DNA of 64,000 nt from Lewinellaceae bacterium. GTDB lineage: Bacteria; Bacteroidota; Bacteroidia; Chitinophagales; Saprospiraceae. The stretch lies in NCBI GenBank assembly GCA_020636445.1, contig JACJXV010000020.1, forward strand, positions 1 through 64,000, given 5' to 3'. The first letter of the stretch is position 1. Every line of letters begins with the position of its first letter. The notes under the pieces were generated by a model. That model had not been told where the DNA came from. It did no database searches and saw nothing but the letters and a program-made list of their open reading frames with translations. Of the stretch, positions 45,534 to 54,186 are shown one piece after another. The position numbers and the translations under genes were made by a program.

Positions 45534-45621
45534 CGGTTTCCTGAAAAATTAATGTGGAGGATATACCTAATTATCGTGGGTTGGTAAAATTACTTGTTTA
45601 AGTGCCAGCAAATGCAATCAA

Positions 45622-46293
45622 TTACCTCATTAAGTCGCGGTAAGTCTTCACCCCGCGATCTTCCAGCCGCCGCAGTAATTTCAGAAGCAGTAATCCCGTA
45701 AGAAATGCATCTCCCGGCGCCGTATGCCGGTCCGCAGGGCGCAGCTGGTACTCTTCCGCTAATTTATCCAGCGTGTAATCTCCGGGATTGGAATAGGGGG
45801 TATTCCCCTTCAATCGGCGGGCCAGGTCTATCGTGTCCAGGGTTGGATTTCGCAGGGTACCTCCTGTCAAGCGACGCAACTCACGGTTGATAACCGCCAG
45901 GTCAAAACGAACATGATGACCCACAATAATCGCGGTACCTACCAAGGAAACTAATGCGGCTAGTGCCGATTCCGAATCCACTTGTCCGGATGAGGGACCA
46001 GGTAAAATGCCATGAATTTTTATCGCCTCAGGGTCTAAAGAATGTGGGGGCTCCAGCCGGGTAGCATATTGCTCCGCTACGTGGATTGACCAATCCTTCA
46101 CTGTGATAGCGCCAATGGATAAGAGTGCTGCATTACGGGGGTTTAAACCATTGGTTTCCGTATCCAGCACCACAAAACGCAATTCCCCCAAAGCAGTTTC
46201 CGGAGCATAGGAAAACATGGCTAATTCACGCTGATACGTTTGCCACCAGGCCGGTACTGCCGATTTTTCCGTTTGCCAAAATTTCCATCTCAT
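45622..46293 (-). CDS. DnaQ-type 3'-5' exonuclease
   Basis: 223 aa. DEDDh exonuclease: Exo I VLDTETNGLNP (D44, E46), Exo II VGHHVRFDLAVINREL, Exo III DRHTAPGDAFLTG with the His and last Asp. Similar to the proofreading epsilon subunit but not tied to a polymerase gene here. It follows the cNMP/CBS/nucleotidyltransferase gene by 7 bases; this pairing occurs next to acetate-type symporters in other bacteria, with unknown purpose. Confidence 0.9.
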   Translation of the reverse strand: MRWKFWQTEKSAVPAWWQTYQRELAMFSYAPETALGELRFVVLDTETNGLNPRNAALLSIGAITVKDWSIHVAEQYATRLEPPHSLDPEAIKIHGILPGPSSGQVDSESALAALVSLVGTAIIVGHHVRFDLAVINRELRRLTGGTLRNPTLDTIDLARRLKGNTPYSNPGDYTLDKLAEEYQLRPADRHTAPGDAFLTGLLLLKLLRRLEDRGVKTYRDLMR

Positions 46294-46300
46294 GGGAAAG

Positions 46301-48235
46301 TTATAGAATGCGTGCCAATTGAAACCGGGTAATGATCAAGTTTTGCAATTCATTGATCGGTTGAAAACTATTACGCAGGTGTAAGCGCTCCATTTTAGTT
46401 AGCTCTGCAGGATTGAAAAAGCGCCCACTATCCTGGTTTTTCAGCCCCTGCAAGGTGCGATACCGCATAAAAACCTCATAGGCCCTGGCTGCTTCTTCAT
46501 ACAGCTCGCGATTTGCGGGCTCCCGCTCAGCCATTTTCTCAAAGCGTTCAATGGTATTATTGGTATGGCCTACTTTAGCCTGTAAAACCAACAACCGAGC
46601 GGCATCTGCCAAAGGGAGCATCGCCCGGGATTTTATATCAAAAGCATCTTTGTGTTCACCACTGCGCTCTACGACAAAGTTGCGAAAGAACGTCAGCGGT
46701 GGTGCCGTCTGAACAGCGTCTTTTGCCAATAGAATCAAAAACAACTCATGGTGATCAAGCTGATTGAAGATATGTTCGGTGAGTTCATCAGCCAGTGCTT
46801 GCCAACCATAAAGCGAACGGTAGTCAAAAAAAATAGTGCTGAACATAACCGCCTCCGGGGTAGGACTGGTCATCCAACGGGTAAACTGGTCTTTCCACTG
46901 ACTCAGGGATAAACACCAATCGGGGTTACGTCCCATCATTTCAGCCGGACAATAAGCAAAACCACAAGCCTCCAGATAGGTATTGATTTTGGTCGCTAAT
47001 GCCAGAAAGTATTCCTTTACCCGGGGATAATCGTCGGTTGGAACATCTTCAAAAACCAGGCAATTATCCTGGTCAGTACGCAGTAATTGTTCCCCTCTTC
47101 CTTCACTACCCAGGGCCAGCCAGCAATACCTGACAGGGGCGGGGCCCTGCCCTTCCCTTATCATTTCCTGTTCGCACAATGCTATTACCCGGGCCATGAG
47201 TACGTCATTCACTTCGGTGATGACCGAAGAAATAAAACCAATGGCTACCTCCTGATAAATATACTTGCGGAGGAGTTCTTCAGCCCGTTCCCGGATGCGA
47301 ACCAGGGCCTGCGGAGTCTGGGCACGTTTGATCTCCCGAATTAAAACCGCCGGATTGTTTCCCTGGACGACTAACAGATCATGTTCCGTGATCACACCTA
47401 TTGCCGGGCTTTGATCCGTTCCGTCCTGGGTAATAACCAGGTGATGGATACGTCGCTGAACCATTTCCATTTGAACATCTGCGACGGTGAGCTGAGGCTG
47501 AATACAGCGTACGGGGCTCGACATGATTGCATCGACTGGTACTTCGGGAGTCACTTTACCCGTGGCAACATGCTTGCGCAAATCTTTATCCGTAACGATA
47601 CCCACCGGATGGTGATCCTCATCCACAATAATGATCGAACCTACCTCCTGGATGCTCATTTCCCGGGCAGCATCCCGGATCAGCGTTCCAGACTGGCAAG
47701 TGACCGGCACTTTGCATTGCTCAATTCCCTGCACCTCTACCAACTGAAACTTATTGTCGAAATGATGATCCTGATCCAGGAATAAGCGTCCGTGGTACGC
47801 TTTGGCAAAGCGTTGGTGAGCACCAGCAGCAAAGTGCGTAGCCAGATAGTAAGCTACTTTCGGAAATTCTTCCAGCAAGGGGGTAAAACTCGCGATCGGG
47901 ATGGCATAAATCAGGCTCTCTTCCTGACTAACCGCAGTGAACGCATAGGGTTCTTCCGCAAGCAAGGGGCGAATGCCAAACAAATCGCCTTCATCACAAG
48001 TGTCAATAAGGATTTGGGTTCCATTCTCCTCACGCAGCAAGTGAACAGCTCCTTCCCGAACCACATAAATATGCGCCTCCGGATGTTCCCCTTGTGAGAA
48101 AATAGTCTCTCCGGGTTGTCGGTATTGCACCACTACTCCACCCGAAACAGCCATGAGCTGATCCTCAGGAAGCAAGGAAAAAGGAGGATACGCTTTAAGG
48201 AAATCGTAAATCCGAACGGCAATGGTATTTCCCAT
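46301..48235 (-). CDS. cNMP-binding, CBS and DUF294 nucleotidyltransferase-like protein
   Basis: 644 aa. Order: cyclic-nucleotide-binding domain (about 10-130), two CBS domains (about 175-290), DUF294 nucleotidyltransferase-like domain (about 320-460) with LGSEGRGEQLLRTDQDN, the GS...DxD motif of GlnD-like enzymes, and the DUF294 C-terminal helical domain (490-644). These suggest a sensor of cNMP and adenylate charge with a possible nucleotidylation activity. It is divergent from the DUF4212/symporter/acs genes, pointing to control of carboxylate uptake or Acs (inference). Confidence 0.92.
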   Translation of the reverse strand: MGNTIAVRIYDFLKAYPPFSLLPEDQLMAVSGGVVVQYRQPGETIFSQGEHPEAHIYVVREGAVHLLREENGTQILIDTCDEGDLFGIRPLLAEEPYAFTAVSQEESLIYAIPIASFTPLLEEFPKVAYYLATHFAAGAHQRFAKAYHGRLFLDQDHHFDNKFQLVEVQGIEQCKVPVTCQSGTLIRDAAREMSIQEVGSIIIVDEDHHPVGIVTDKDLRKHVATGKVTPEVPVDAIMSSPVRCIQPQLTVADVQMEMVQRRIHHLVITQDGTDQSPAIGVITEHDLLVVQGNNPAVLIREIKRAQTPQALVRIRERAEELLRKYIYQEVAIGFISSVITEVNDVLMARVIALCEQEMIREGQGPAPVRYCWLALGSEGRGEQLLRTDQDNCLVFEDVPTDDYPRVKEYFLALATKINTYLEACGFAYCPAEMMGRNPDWCLSLSQWKDQFTRWMTSPTPEAVMFSTIFFDYRSLYGWQALADELTEHIFNQLDHHELFLILLAKDAVQTAPPLTFFRNFVVERSGEHKDAFDIKSRAMLPLADAARLLVLQAKVGHTNNTIERFEKMAEREPANRELYEEAARAYEVFMRYRTLQGLKNQDSGRFFNPAELTKMERLHLRNSFQPINELQNLIITRFQLARIL

Positions 48236-48787
48236 AGAACTAAAAACTAAAACTGATTATCCTAATAATTTTGAAAAAGTTACACTTTTTTGAATACATT
48301 TTGTTTTAATTATCGCTTTTTGCGTTCATGTTTTTCCCGAGGCTTTTGTTTTTATAGCCTTTCTTTGCTATCGGGAATGACCGCAACAACCCTACTAAGT
48401 AAGTATAATTTTCCCAGAAAGCATCTTTCGGTCTAAGAAGAAGTTTCTCCAGGCTTGCAGGAAGTTTTCCTTCTGTGCAAAAGGTTTAGCTATTTTAATC
48501 AGGTTTAAGCCATTATTATCCGGACGATAATTTCATTCAAGAAATCCCGGGGCAAATGCCACACGAATAAATGTCGGCCCCCAAAGAATTCCTTGTTTTA
48601 GACAAAGTGTGTAAATTACGGCAAGTAGACCTTGATTAAGGTAGTGCTTAAGAATTCACCACCAGAATTGCTTTATCAAATGCTGGCATTCCGAAATATC
48701 CGGAAATCTATGGGGGAAGGATGAGAGAACCTCCGGAATATTTACTAATATCGGTCACGCTTAGCGCATACTAAAAACCTAAATAAG
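48236..48787. other. 552-base divergent regulatory region
   Basis: Separates the CBS/nucleotidyltransferase gene from DUF4212. No protein gene is seen. It holds a possible stem TTCCCGA/TCGGGAA near 48334-48384 and clustered CCGGAA/TTCCGG half-sites near 48690-48740 (ATTCCGAAATATCCGGAAAT and CTCCGGAATA), which could bind a regulator of the uptake operon. No full TAnnTTTG is recognised. Confidence 0.45.
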
Positions 48788-49045
48788 ATGTCAACTACCG
48801 ACTTAAAAGCCTATTGGCGGAAAAATGTACGCTACCTAATCATCTTGCTTACGATTTGGTTTTTGGTATCCTATGGTGCAGGGATTTTATTCGTTGACAT
48901 GTTGAATAAAATCACCATCGGAGGTTTTAAACTAGGGTTTTGGTTTGCGCAGCAAGGAGCCATTTATGTGTTTGTGATCCTCATTTTTGTCTATGTCAAT
49001 TGGATGAACAAACTCGACCGTGAATTTGATGTCGACGAAAAATAA
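48788..49045 (+). CDS. DUF4212 small subunit of a sodium:solute symporter
   Basis: 85 aa, two membrane helices (about 15-35 and 50-72). The family precedes VC_2705-type solute symporters as a small companion. Motifs: YWRKNVRYLIILL near the start, and VYVNWMNKLDREFDVDEK at the C-terminus. Forty bases upstream of the symporter start, the first gene of the rightward uptake operon. Confidence 0.92.
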   Translation: MSTTDLKAYWRKNVRYLIILLTIWFLVSYGAGILFVDMLNKITIGGFKLGFWFAQQGAIYVFVILIFVYVNWMNKLDREFDVDEK

Positions 49046-49085
49046 CAGCTCTTTTCTTAGATAAAACGCCAAAAGACAACTTTTT

Positions 49086-50807
49086 ATGGATGCACAAACC
49101 TGGACCTTTATCATTGTCGGCATCACTTTTGCGCTCTATATCGGGGTAGCGGTGTGGTCGCGGGCAGGTTCCACCGCCGAATTTTATGTTGCCGGAGGTG
49201 GTGTTCCCCCCGTGCTCAATGGTATGGCCACTGCCGCCGACTGGATGTCCGCTGCGTCCTTTTTATCAATGGCGGGCCTGATCGCCTTTATGGGATACCA
49301 GGGAGCTCAATACCTGTTAGGGTGGACGGGCGGCTATGTCTTGCTGGCTCTTTTACTGGCTCCTTACCTGCGTAAATTTGGCAAGTTCACGGTACCCGAT
49401 TTCATTGGAGAACGATACTATTCCCAAACGGCCCGGATTACGGCCGTTATTTGCGCGCTATTTATTTCCTTTACCTACGTTGTCGGGCAGATGAAAGGAG
49501 TTGGCGTAGCTTTTTCGCGGTTCCTGGAGATTCCCTTTGAGACAGGTGTCATTATTGGCGTAGGAATTGTATTCTTCTATGCCGTTTTAGGGGGAATGAA
49601 AGGCATCACCTACACCCAGGTAGCGCAGTATTGTGTGTTAATTTTCGCTTATTTAGTTCCCGCTATTTTCATCTCGATTTTGATGGTAGGCAATCCTATC
49701 CCGCAAATCGGCCTGGGCGGTACCCTGGAAGATGGAACGTATTTATTGACTAAGCTCGACCAATTATGCACAGACCTGGGCTTTGCCGAGTATACCAGTA
49801 GTCACAAAGGATTAGTTGATCTTTTCTTTGTCAGTGCGGCGCTGATGCTGGGCACGGCCGGCCTTCCGCACGTTATTGTGCGTTTCTTTACCGTTCCACG
49901 CGTTAAGGATGCCCGCAAATCTGCTGGCTGGGCGTTAATATTCATTGCCTTACTCTACACCACGGCCCCGGCCATTGCGGTATTTGCCCGTACCAACCTG
50001 ATCAATACGGTAAGTGACAAGGAGTACGCTACCCTTCCCGTATGGTTTGCTAATTGGGAGAAGACCGGACTGCTCAAATTCGAAGATAAAAATGGTGATG
50101 GCCGCGTACAGTACTACAACGACCAAAACGAAGCTTTTTCCAATGAGGTGGCCGCACCAAAGGGTTGGCAAGGCAACGAGTTAACGGTTGACAATGATAT
50201 CATGGTACTGGCCAATCCTGAGATTGCCAATCTGCCAGGATGGGTGGTGGGTCTGGTTGTCGCCGGCGGGCTAGCGGCAGCACTTTCTACTGCCGCCGGA
50301 TTATTACTGGTCATTTCATCCTCGATCTCCCACGATTTGCTCAAAAAGAACCTGATGCCCCAAATTTCTGAAAAGGCAGAATTACGGGCAGCCCGGATAG
50401 CAATTGCTGTAGCTGTTGTGGGAGCCGGGTATTTTGGTATCAACCCTCCGGGCTTTGTCGCGCAGGTAGTTGCCTGGGCCTTTGGGTTAGCCGCCGCTTC
50501 TTTTTTCCCGGCGATTGTGATGGGCATTTTTTCCAAGCGAATGAATATGCAGGGCGCAGTGTCGGGTATGCTTGTGGGCCTTCTATTCACCGGTGCCTAT
50601 ATCATTTACTTTAAATACGGAGCTGGAGACCCTGAGGAATATCTTTTCGGTATTTCACCAGAAGGAATTGGCACGTTGGGCATGCTGATCAATTTTGCAG
50701 TGGCCCTGACGGTTTCTTACCTTACGCCGCCCCCACCGACTGCTGTGCAGGAGTTGGTAGAAAGCATCCGGATTCCCCGGGGGTCAGGAATTGCCGGCAG
50801 CCATTAA
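49086..50807 (+). CDS. sodium:solute symporter, probable acetate/short-chain carboxylate type
   Basis: 573 aa, about 13 membrane helices, SSS family, related to ActP and VC_2705. Family motifs: AEFYVAGGGVPPVLNGMATAADWMSAASFLSMAG (about 30-60), GLPHVIVRFFTVP (about 260-272) and GGLAAALSTAAGLLLVISSSISHDLL. A loop at residues 334-345 carries DKNGDGRVQYYN, an EF-hand-like loop, on a hydrophilic stretch between helices. Acs follows at 48 bases, consistent with uptake of a carboxylate activated by Acs. Confidence 0.93.
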   Translation: MDAQTWTFIIVGITFALYIGVAVWSRAGSTAEFYVAGGGVPPVLNGMATAADWMSAASFLSMAGLIAFMGYQGAQYLLGWTGGYVLLALLLAPYLRKFGKFTVPDFIGERYYSQTARITAVICALFISFTYVVGQMKGVGVAFSRFLEIPFETGVIIGVGIVFFYAVLGGMKGITYTQVAQYCVLIFAYLVPAIFISILMVGNPIPQIGLGGTLEDGTYLLTKLDQLCTDLGFAEYTSSHKGLVDLFFVSAALMLGTAGLPHVIVRFFTVPRVKDARKSAGWALIFIALLYTTAPAIAVFARTNLINTVSDKEYATLPVWFANWEKTGLLKFEDKNGDGRVQYYNDQNEAFSNEVAAPKGWQGNELTVDNDIMVLANPEIANLPGWVVGLVVAGGLAAALSTAAGLLLVISSSISHDLLKKNLMPQISEKAELRAARIAIAVAVVGAGYFGINPPGFVAQVVAWAFGLAAASFFPAIVMGIFSKRMNMQGAVSGMLVGLLFTGAYIIYFKYGAGDPEEYLFGISPEGIGTLGMLINFAVALTVSYLTPPPPTAVQELVESIRIPRGSGIAGSH

Positions 50808-50854
50808 TCTGCCAAAAGAATACGATTACTAAAGTACTATATCAACCAAAACCT

Positions 50855-52756
50855 ATGACACTTCAGATCAAAAACCTGGAGGAATACCAGCAAGTTTACG
50901 CAGCAAGTGTTGCTGACCCGGAGGGTTTCTGGGCAGCACAAGCCTCCTCCTTTCACTGGCACAAACCCTGGGACAAGGTATTGGAATGGAATTTCACGGA
51001 CCCGGATATTAACTGGTTTAAAGGTGGAAAGCTGAACATATCCGAGAATTGCCTTGACCGACATCTGGATACACGCGGCGATCAGGTAGCTATTCTCTGG
51101 GAGCCTAACGACCCGGAAAAGCCCCATGTGACCTATACTTACCGGGAATTACATGCGGCTGTTTGCCAGGCGGCAAATGCCCTGCGGGCCAATGGAATTA
51201 GCAAAGGTGACCGGGTTTGTTTTTATATGCCGATGGTCCCCGAATTGGCGATTGCCCTGCTGGCCTGTGCCCGCATTGGAGCCATTCATTCTGTCGTTTT
51301 TGCCGGATTTTCGGCCCAGGCGCTTGCAGACCGCATTAAGGATGCGACCTGCAAAATGGTTGTTTGTTCGGATTACAACGACCGGGGCGCCAAACACATC
51401 CCCGTTAAATCGGTAGTAGATGAAGCCCTCGCCATGGGGTGTGATTCCATTGAAACAGTCCTTGTTCACCGCAATACCGGTGATTCCGTGCAGTGGAACC
51501 CCGGCCGGGATAAGTGGTGGCACGAAGAAGTTCCGGGACAAGCTACCAGTTGCCCCGCAGAGGTGATGGACGCTGAAGATATGCTCTTCATTTTATACAC
51601 TTCCGGATCAACAGGAAAGCCCAAGGGTGTTGTTCACACCTGTGGGGGGTATATGGTCTACACCTGTTTTTCATTTATGAACGTATTCCAATATCAACCT
51701 GGTGATATCTACTGGTGTACTGCCGATATTGGCTGGATTACCGGCCACTCCTATATTGTGTACGGTCCGTTGCTGGCCGGAGCCACAACGGTCATGTTCG
51801 AAGGGGTACCTACCTACCCTGACCCGGGGCGCTTCTGGGAGATCTGTGATAAGCATCAGGTGAATCAATTTTATACCGCTCCCACGGCGATCAGGGCCTT
51901 AATGGCTCAAGGCGATCAATGGGTCGAGAAATACGATCTCAGTTCCTTACATATGTTGGGGTCAGTGGGTGAACCTATTAATGAGGAAGCCTGGAAATGG
52001 TATAATGAAAAAGTAGGCAAAAACCGCTGCCCGATTGTAGATACCTGGTGGCAGACAGAAACCGGGGGGATTCTCATTTCTCCTTTAGCGGGAATTACTC
52101 CGCTCATTCCTTGCTTTGCTACCCTGCCCCTGCCGGGTATTCAACCCATTCTGGTGGACGCCGAAGGCCAGGAAATAGAGGGCAATGATGTCGAAGGGCT
52201 TCTCTGTATAAAATTTCCATGGCCCTCGATGCTGCGGACGACATATGGAGATCATGAACGTTGCCGGCAGACTTATTTTGCACCGTTCCCCAATCGCTAT
52301 TTTACCGGCGACGGAGCTCGCAGGGATAAAAATGGCAATTATCGGATTATTGGCCGGGTGGACGATGTTATTAATGTTTCCGGGCACCGTTTGGGGACTG
52401 CTGAGGTAGAAAATGCCATTAACCAGCATCCGGGAGTCGTGGAATCAGCGGTCGTAGGATTTCCGCACGACATTAAAGGTCAGGGTATTTACGCCTACGT
52501 GATTGCCGGATCCCCCGTTGCCGATGAAGACCTCTTCCGCAAGGAAATCCTGGACGTGGTAAGCAGAGAAATAGGCCCGATCGCAAAGCCCGATAAAATA
52601 CAGATTGTAAGTGGGTTGCCTAAAACTCGTTCCGGTAAAATCATGCGCCGGATCCTGCGTAAAGTAGCTTCTGGAGACACTTCTAACCTCGGCGATGTTT
52701 CCACCCTCCTCAACCCGGAAATTGTAGAAGAAATCATGTCGGGAGCACAATCCTGA
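50855..52756 (+). CDS. acs: acetyl-CoA synthetase
   Basis: 633 aa. It forms acetyl-CoA from acetate, ATP and CoA (related enzymes use propionate). Adenylate-forming motifs: YTSGSTGKPKGVVHT, WWQTETGG, YFTGDGARRDKNG, GRVDDVINVSGHRLGT and the C-terminal acetylation-site motif KTRSGKIMRRILRK. Third gene of the uptake operon, followed by a hairpin at 52763-52796. Confidence 0.95.
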   Translation: MTLQIKNLEEYQQVYAASVADPEGFWAAQASSFHWHKPWDKVLEWNFTDPDINWFKGGKLNISENCLDRHLDTRGDQVAILWEPNDPEKPHVTYTYRELHAAVCQAANALRANGISKGDRVCFYMPMVPELAIALLACARIGAIHSVVFAGFSAQALADRIKDATCKMVVCSDYNDRGAKHIPVKSVVDEALAMGCDSIETVLVHRNTGDSVQWNPGRDKWWHEEVPGQATSCPAEVMDAEDMLFILYTSGSTGKPKGVVHTCGGYMVYTCFSFMNVFQYQPGDIYWCTADIGWITGHSYIVYGPLLAGATTVMFEGVPTYPDPGRFWEICDKHQVNQFYTAPTAIRALMAQGDQWVEKYDLSSLHMLGSVGEPINEEAWKWYNEKVGKNRCPIVDTWWQTETGGILISPLAGITPLIPCFATLPLPGIQPILVDAEGQEIEGNDVEGLLCIKFPWPSMLRTTYGDHERCRQTYFAPFPNRYFTGDGARRDKNGNYRIIGRVDDVINVSGHRLGTAEVENAINQHPGVVESAVVGFPHDIKGQGIYAYVIAGSPVADEDLFRKEILDVVSREIGPIAKPDKIQIVSGLPKTRSGKIMRRILRKVASGDTSNLGDVSTLLNPEIVEEIMSGAQS

Positions 52757-52762
52757 CGGTTT

Positions 52763-52796
52763 CCTGCCACTCGCTCCAATTGCGGGTGGCAGGTTT
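52763..52796 (+). terminator. hairpin after acs
   Basis: CCTGCCACTCGC pairs with GCGGGTGGCAGG (12-bp stem, one G-T pair) around a 7-base loop, followed by only TTT. It lies 6 bases after the acs stop, so it may attenuate rather than stop read-through into the next gene. Confidence 0.65.
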
Positions 52797-52851
52797 CCCA
52801 AACGAGATACACCAGTAACCACCACGCTGATGCGGATAATCCGCCCAAACG

Positions 52852-53898
52852 ATGCAAGTAAACAAACCGTCTCGAAAAAAAATAAGGTACCCGATCCAGC
52901 CTCCCTTACTGGAGTATCTCGAGTATTACAACCGGTTGGTTAAGTTGCCCCTTTCATACGACGACCTGGTCCGCTATAGTTCGGCTATTCCTTTACTTGA
53001 TCAGGAAGGAAATGACACCTACTGGGAAACCGTTTTTTATCCGGAAAACGAGCAGAAAGAAATCTATCAGGGTTTAAAATACATTTATGCACTGCTCAAA
53101 ACGGAAGGTGATGTGGAAGTCATCCAGCACCTCACTATCTCTCGTATAGATTATTGTATTTTTGGCAATTCCAAGCCCTTTCGAATACGTATTATCAACC
53201 GGATCAACGACAACTATGACCATTTCTATATTAAGGTAGCTGATGCCTCACGTATCTACGGATTGGAACTGGAAGCGCTGCTTTCTCCGAACAGCGTTAT
53301 GTATTACGTGGATGGCCACACCCTGATCGAAGAACACATTGCCGGTATTCCGGGGGATGATTTTCTACGGACCCAACTGAACACTTCGACATTCAACAAA
53401 ATCAGAATTGCCAAGGAGTTTGTCAAATTCAATGAACGTTGTTTCGTCCGCTTGCTGGGCGATATGCGCTCCTACAATTTTGTGGTGGATATTACCCCGG
53501 ACATAGAAGGGAACCAGTATCGAATGCGGGCCATCGATTTTGATCAGCAATCCTACGAAGGACGCAAAAGCTTTTATCTCCCTCAATTTTTCAAGGAAAA
53601 CAATCCAGTAATTTTTCTGGGCATAAAACACATGTCTCCGGAAAGCTTACTGCAATACCAACAAGAAGAGCACAGTTTAATGAGTGCCCGGGTAAAAATC
53701 CAGCAGGAAAGAGTGAATGCTTTGTTTTATGTGATGACCCGGGATGAAATATCGCCGACTGAAAAAGTAATCCAACTGCGCAGCGAACTGGGTGCTCATC
53801 ATAATACAACCATCTTTGCAGATTGCAAAACGATGGGAGAACTTGTACTTACGCATATTCGCTTCCTGTTAAATCGGCCCGGTTCGGGGCGCTCTTAA
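52852..53898 (+). CDS. protein-kinase-fold (APH-like) protein of unknown substrate
   Basis: 348 aa. Not a named family that I recognise, but the kinase-fold set is visible in order: K128 in FYIKVAD and E139 (GLELEALL) for the ATP site; the hinge IEEHIAGI (about 159-166); catalytic loop LGDMRSYNF (D204, N209); metal-binding IDFDQ (D229, D231). The Brenner-type His before the catalytic Asp is replaced by Leu-Gly. It lies 95 bases after acs on the same strand, behind a hairpin, so it may be co-regulated with Acs. Confidence 0.7.
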   Translation: MQVNKPSRKKIRYPIQPPLLEYLEYYNRLVKLPLSYDDLVRYSSAIPLLDQEGNDTYWETVFYPENEQKEIYQGLKYIYALLKTEGDVEVIQHLTISRIDYCIFGNSKPFRIRIINRINDNYDHFYIKVADASRIYGLELEALLSPNSVMYYVDGHTLIEEHIAGIPGDDFLRTQLNTSTFNKIRIAKEFVKFNERCFVRLLGDMRSYNFVVDITPDIEGNQYRMRAIDFDQQSYEGRKSFYLPQFFKENNPVIFLGIKHMSPESLLQYQQEEHSLMSARVKIQQERVNALFYVMTRDEISPTEKVIQLRSELGAHHNTTIFADCKTMGELVLTHIRFLLNRPGSGRS

Positions 53899-54186
53899 GC
53901 TCCATCCCTAAAAAAACGCCCCTCCCCGAAATGTTCGGAGAGAGGCTATCCCAAAAACCGATTATATTGTTAATTATCCCCCTGCAAAAGGAGGCCTCCC
54001 CTGCGGGTGAAAATTACTTCACGAAAGGTTATCTTGTAGTGACTGAACCCATATATAGGGTCAGTAGTAAGGGGGGGGAGTTTGCCAAGATAGTTTCCTT
54101 CAACTATCGAGGATAGGGTAAAAATAATAATTGTATTTGATTTTTTCTCATTTATTTTTTCGAATTTATTTCTCTTTTCGACCAAT
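53899..54186 (+). promoter_or_regulatory. structured leader upstream of the ThiF-like gene
   Basis: 288 bases with no gene. It contains a GC-rich hairpin CCTC..CCCGAA/TTCGG..GAGG (53921-53945), the palindrome GGAGGCCTCC (53990-53999), the hairpin GTGAA/TTCAC (54007-54022), and ACTGAACCC/GGGTCAGT with a bulged A (54042-54065). I do not recognise a known riboswitch class. Confidence 0.4.
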
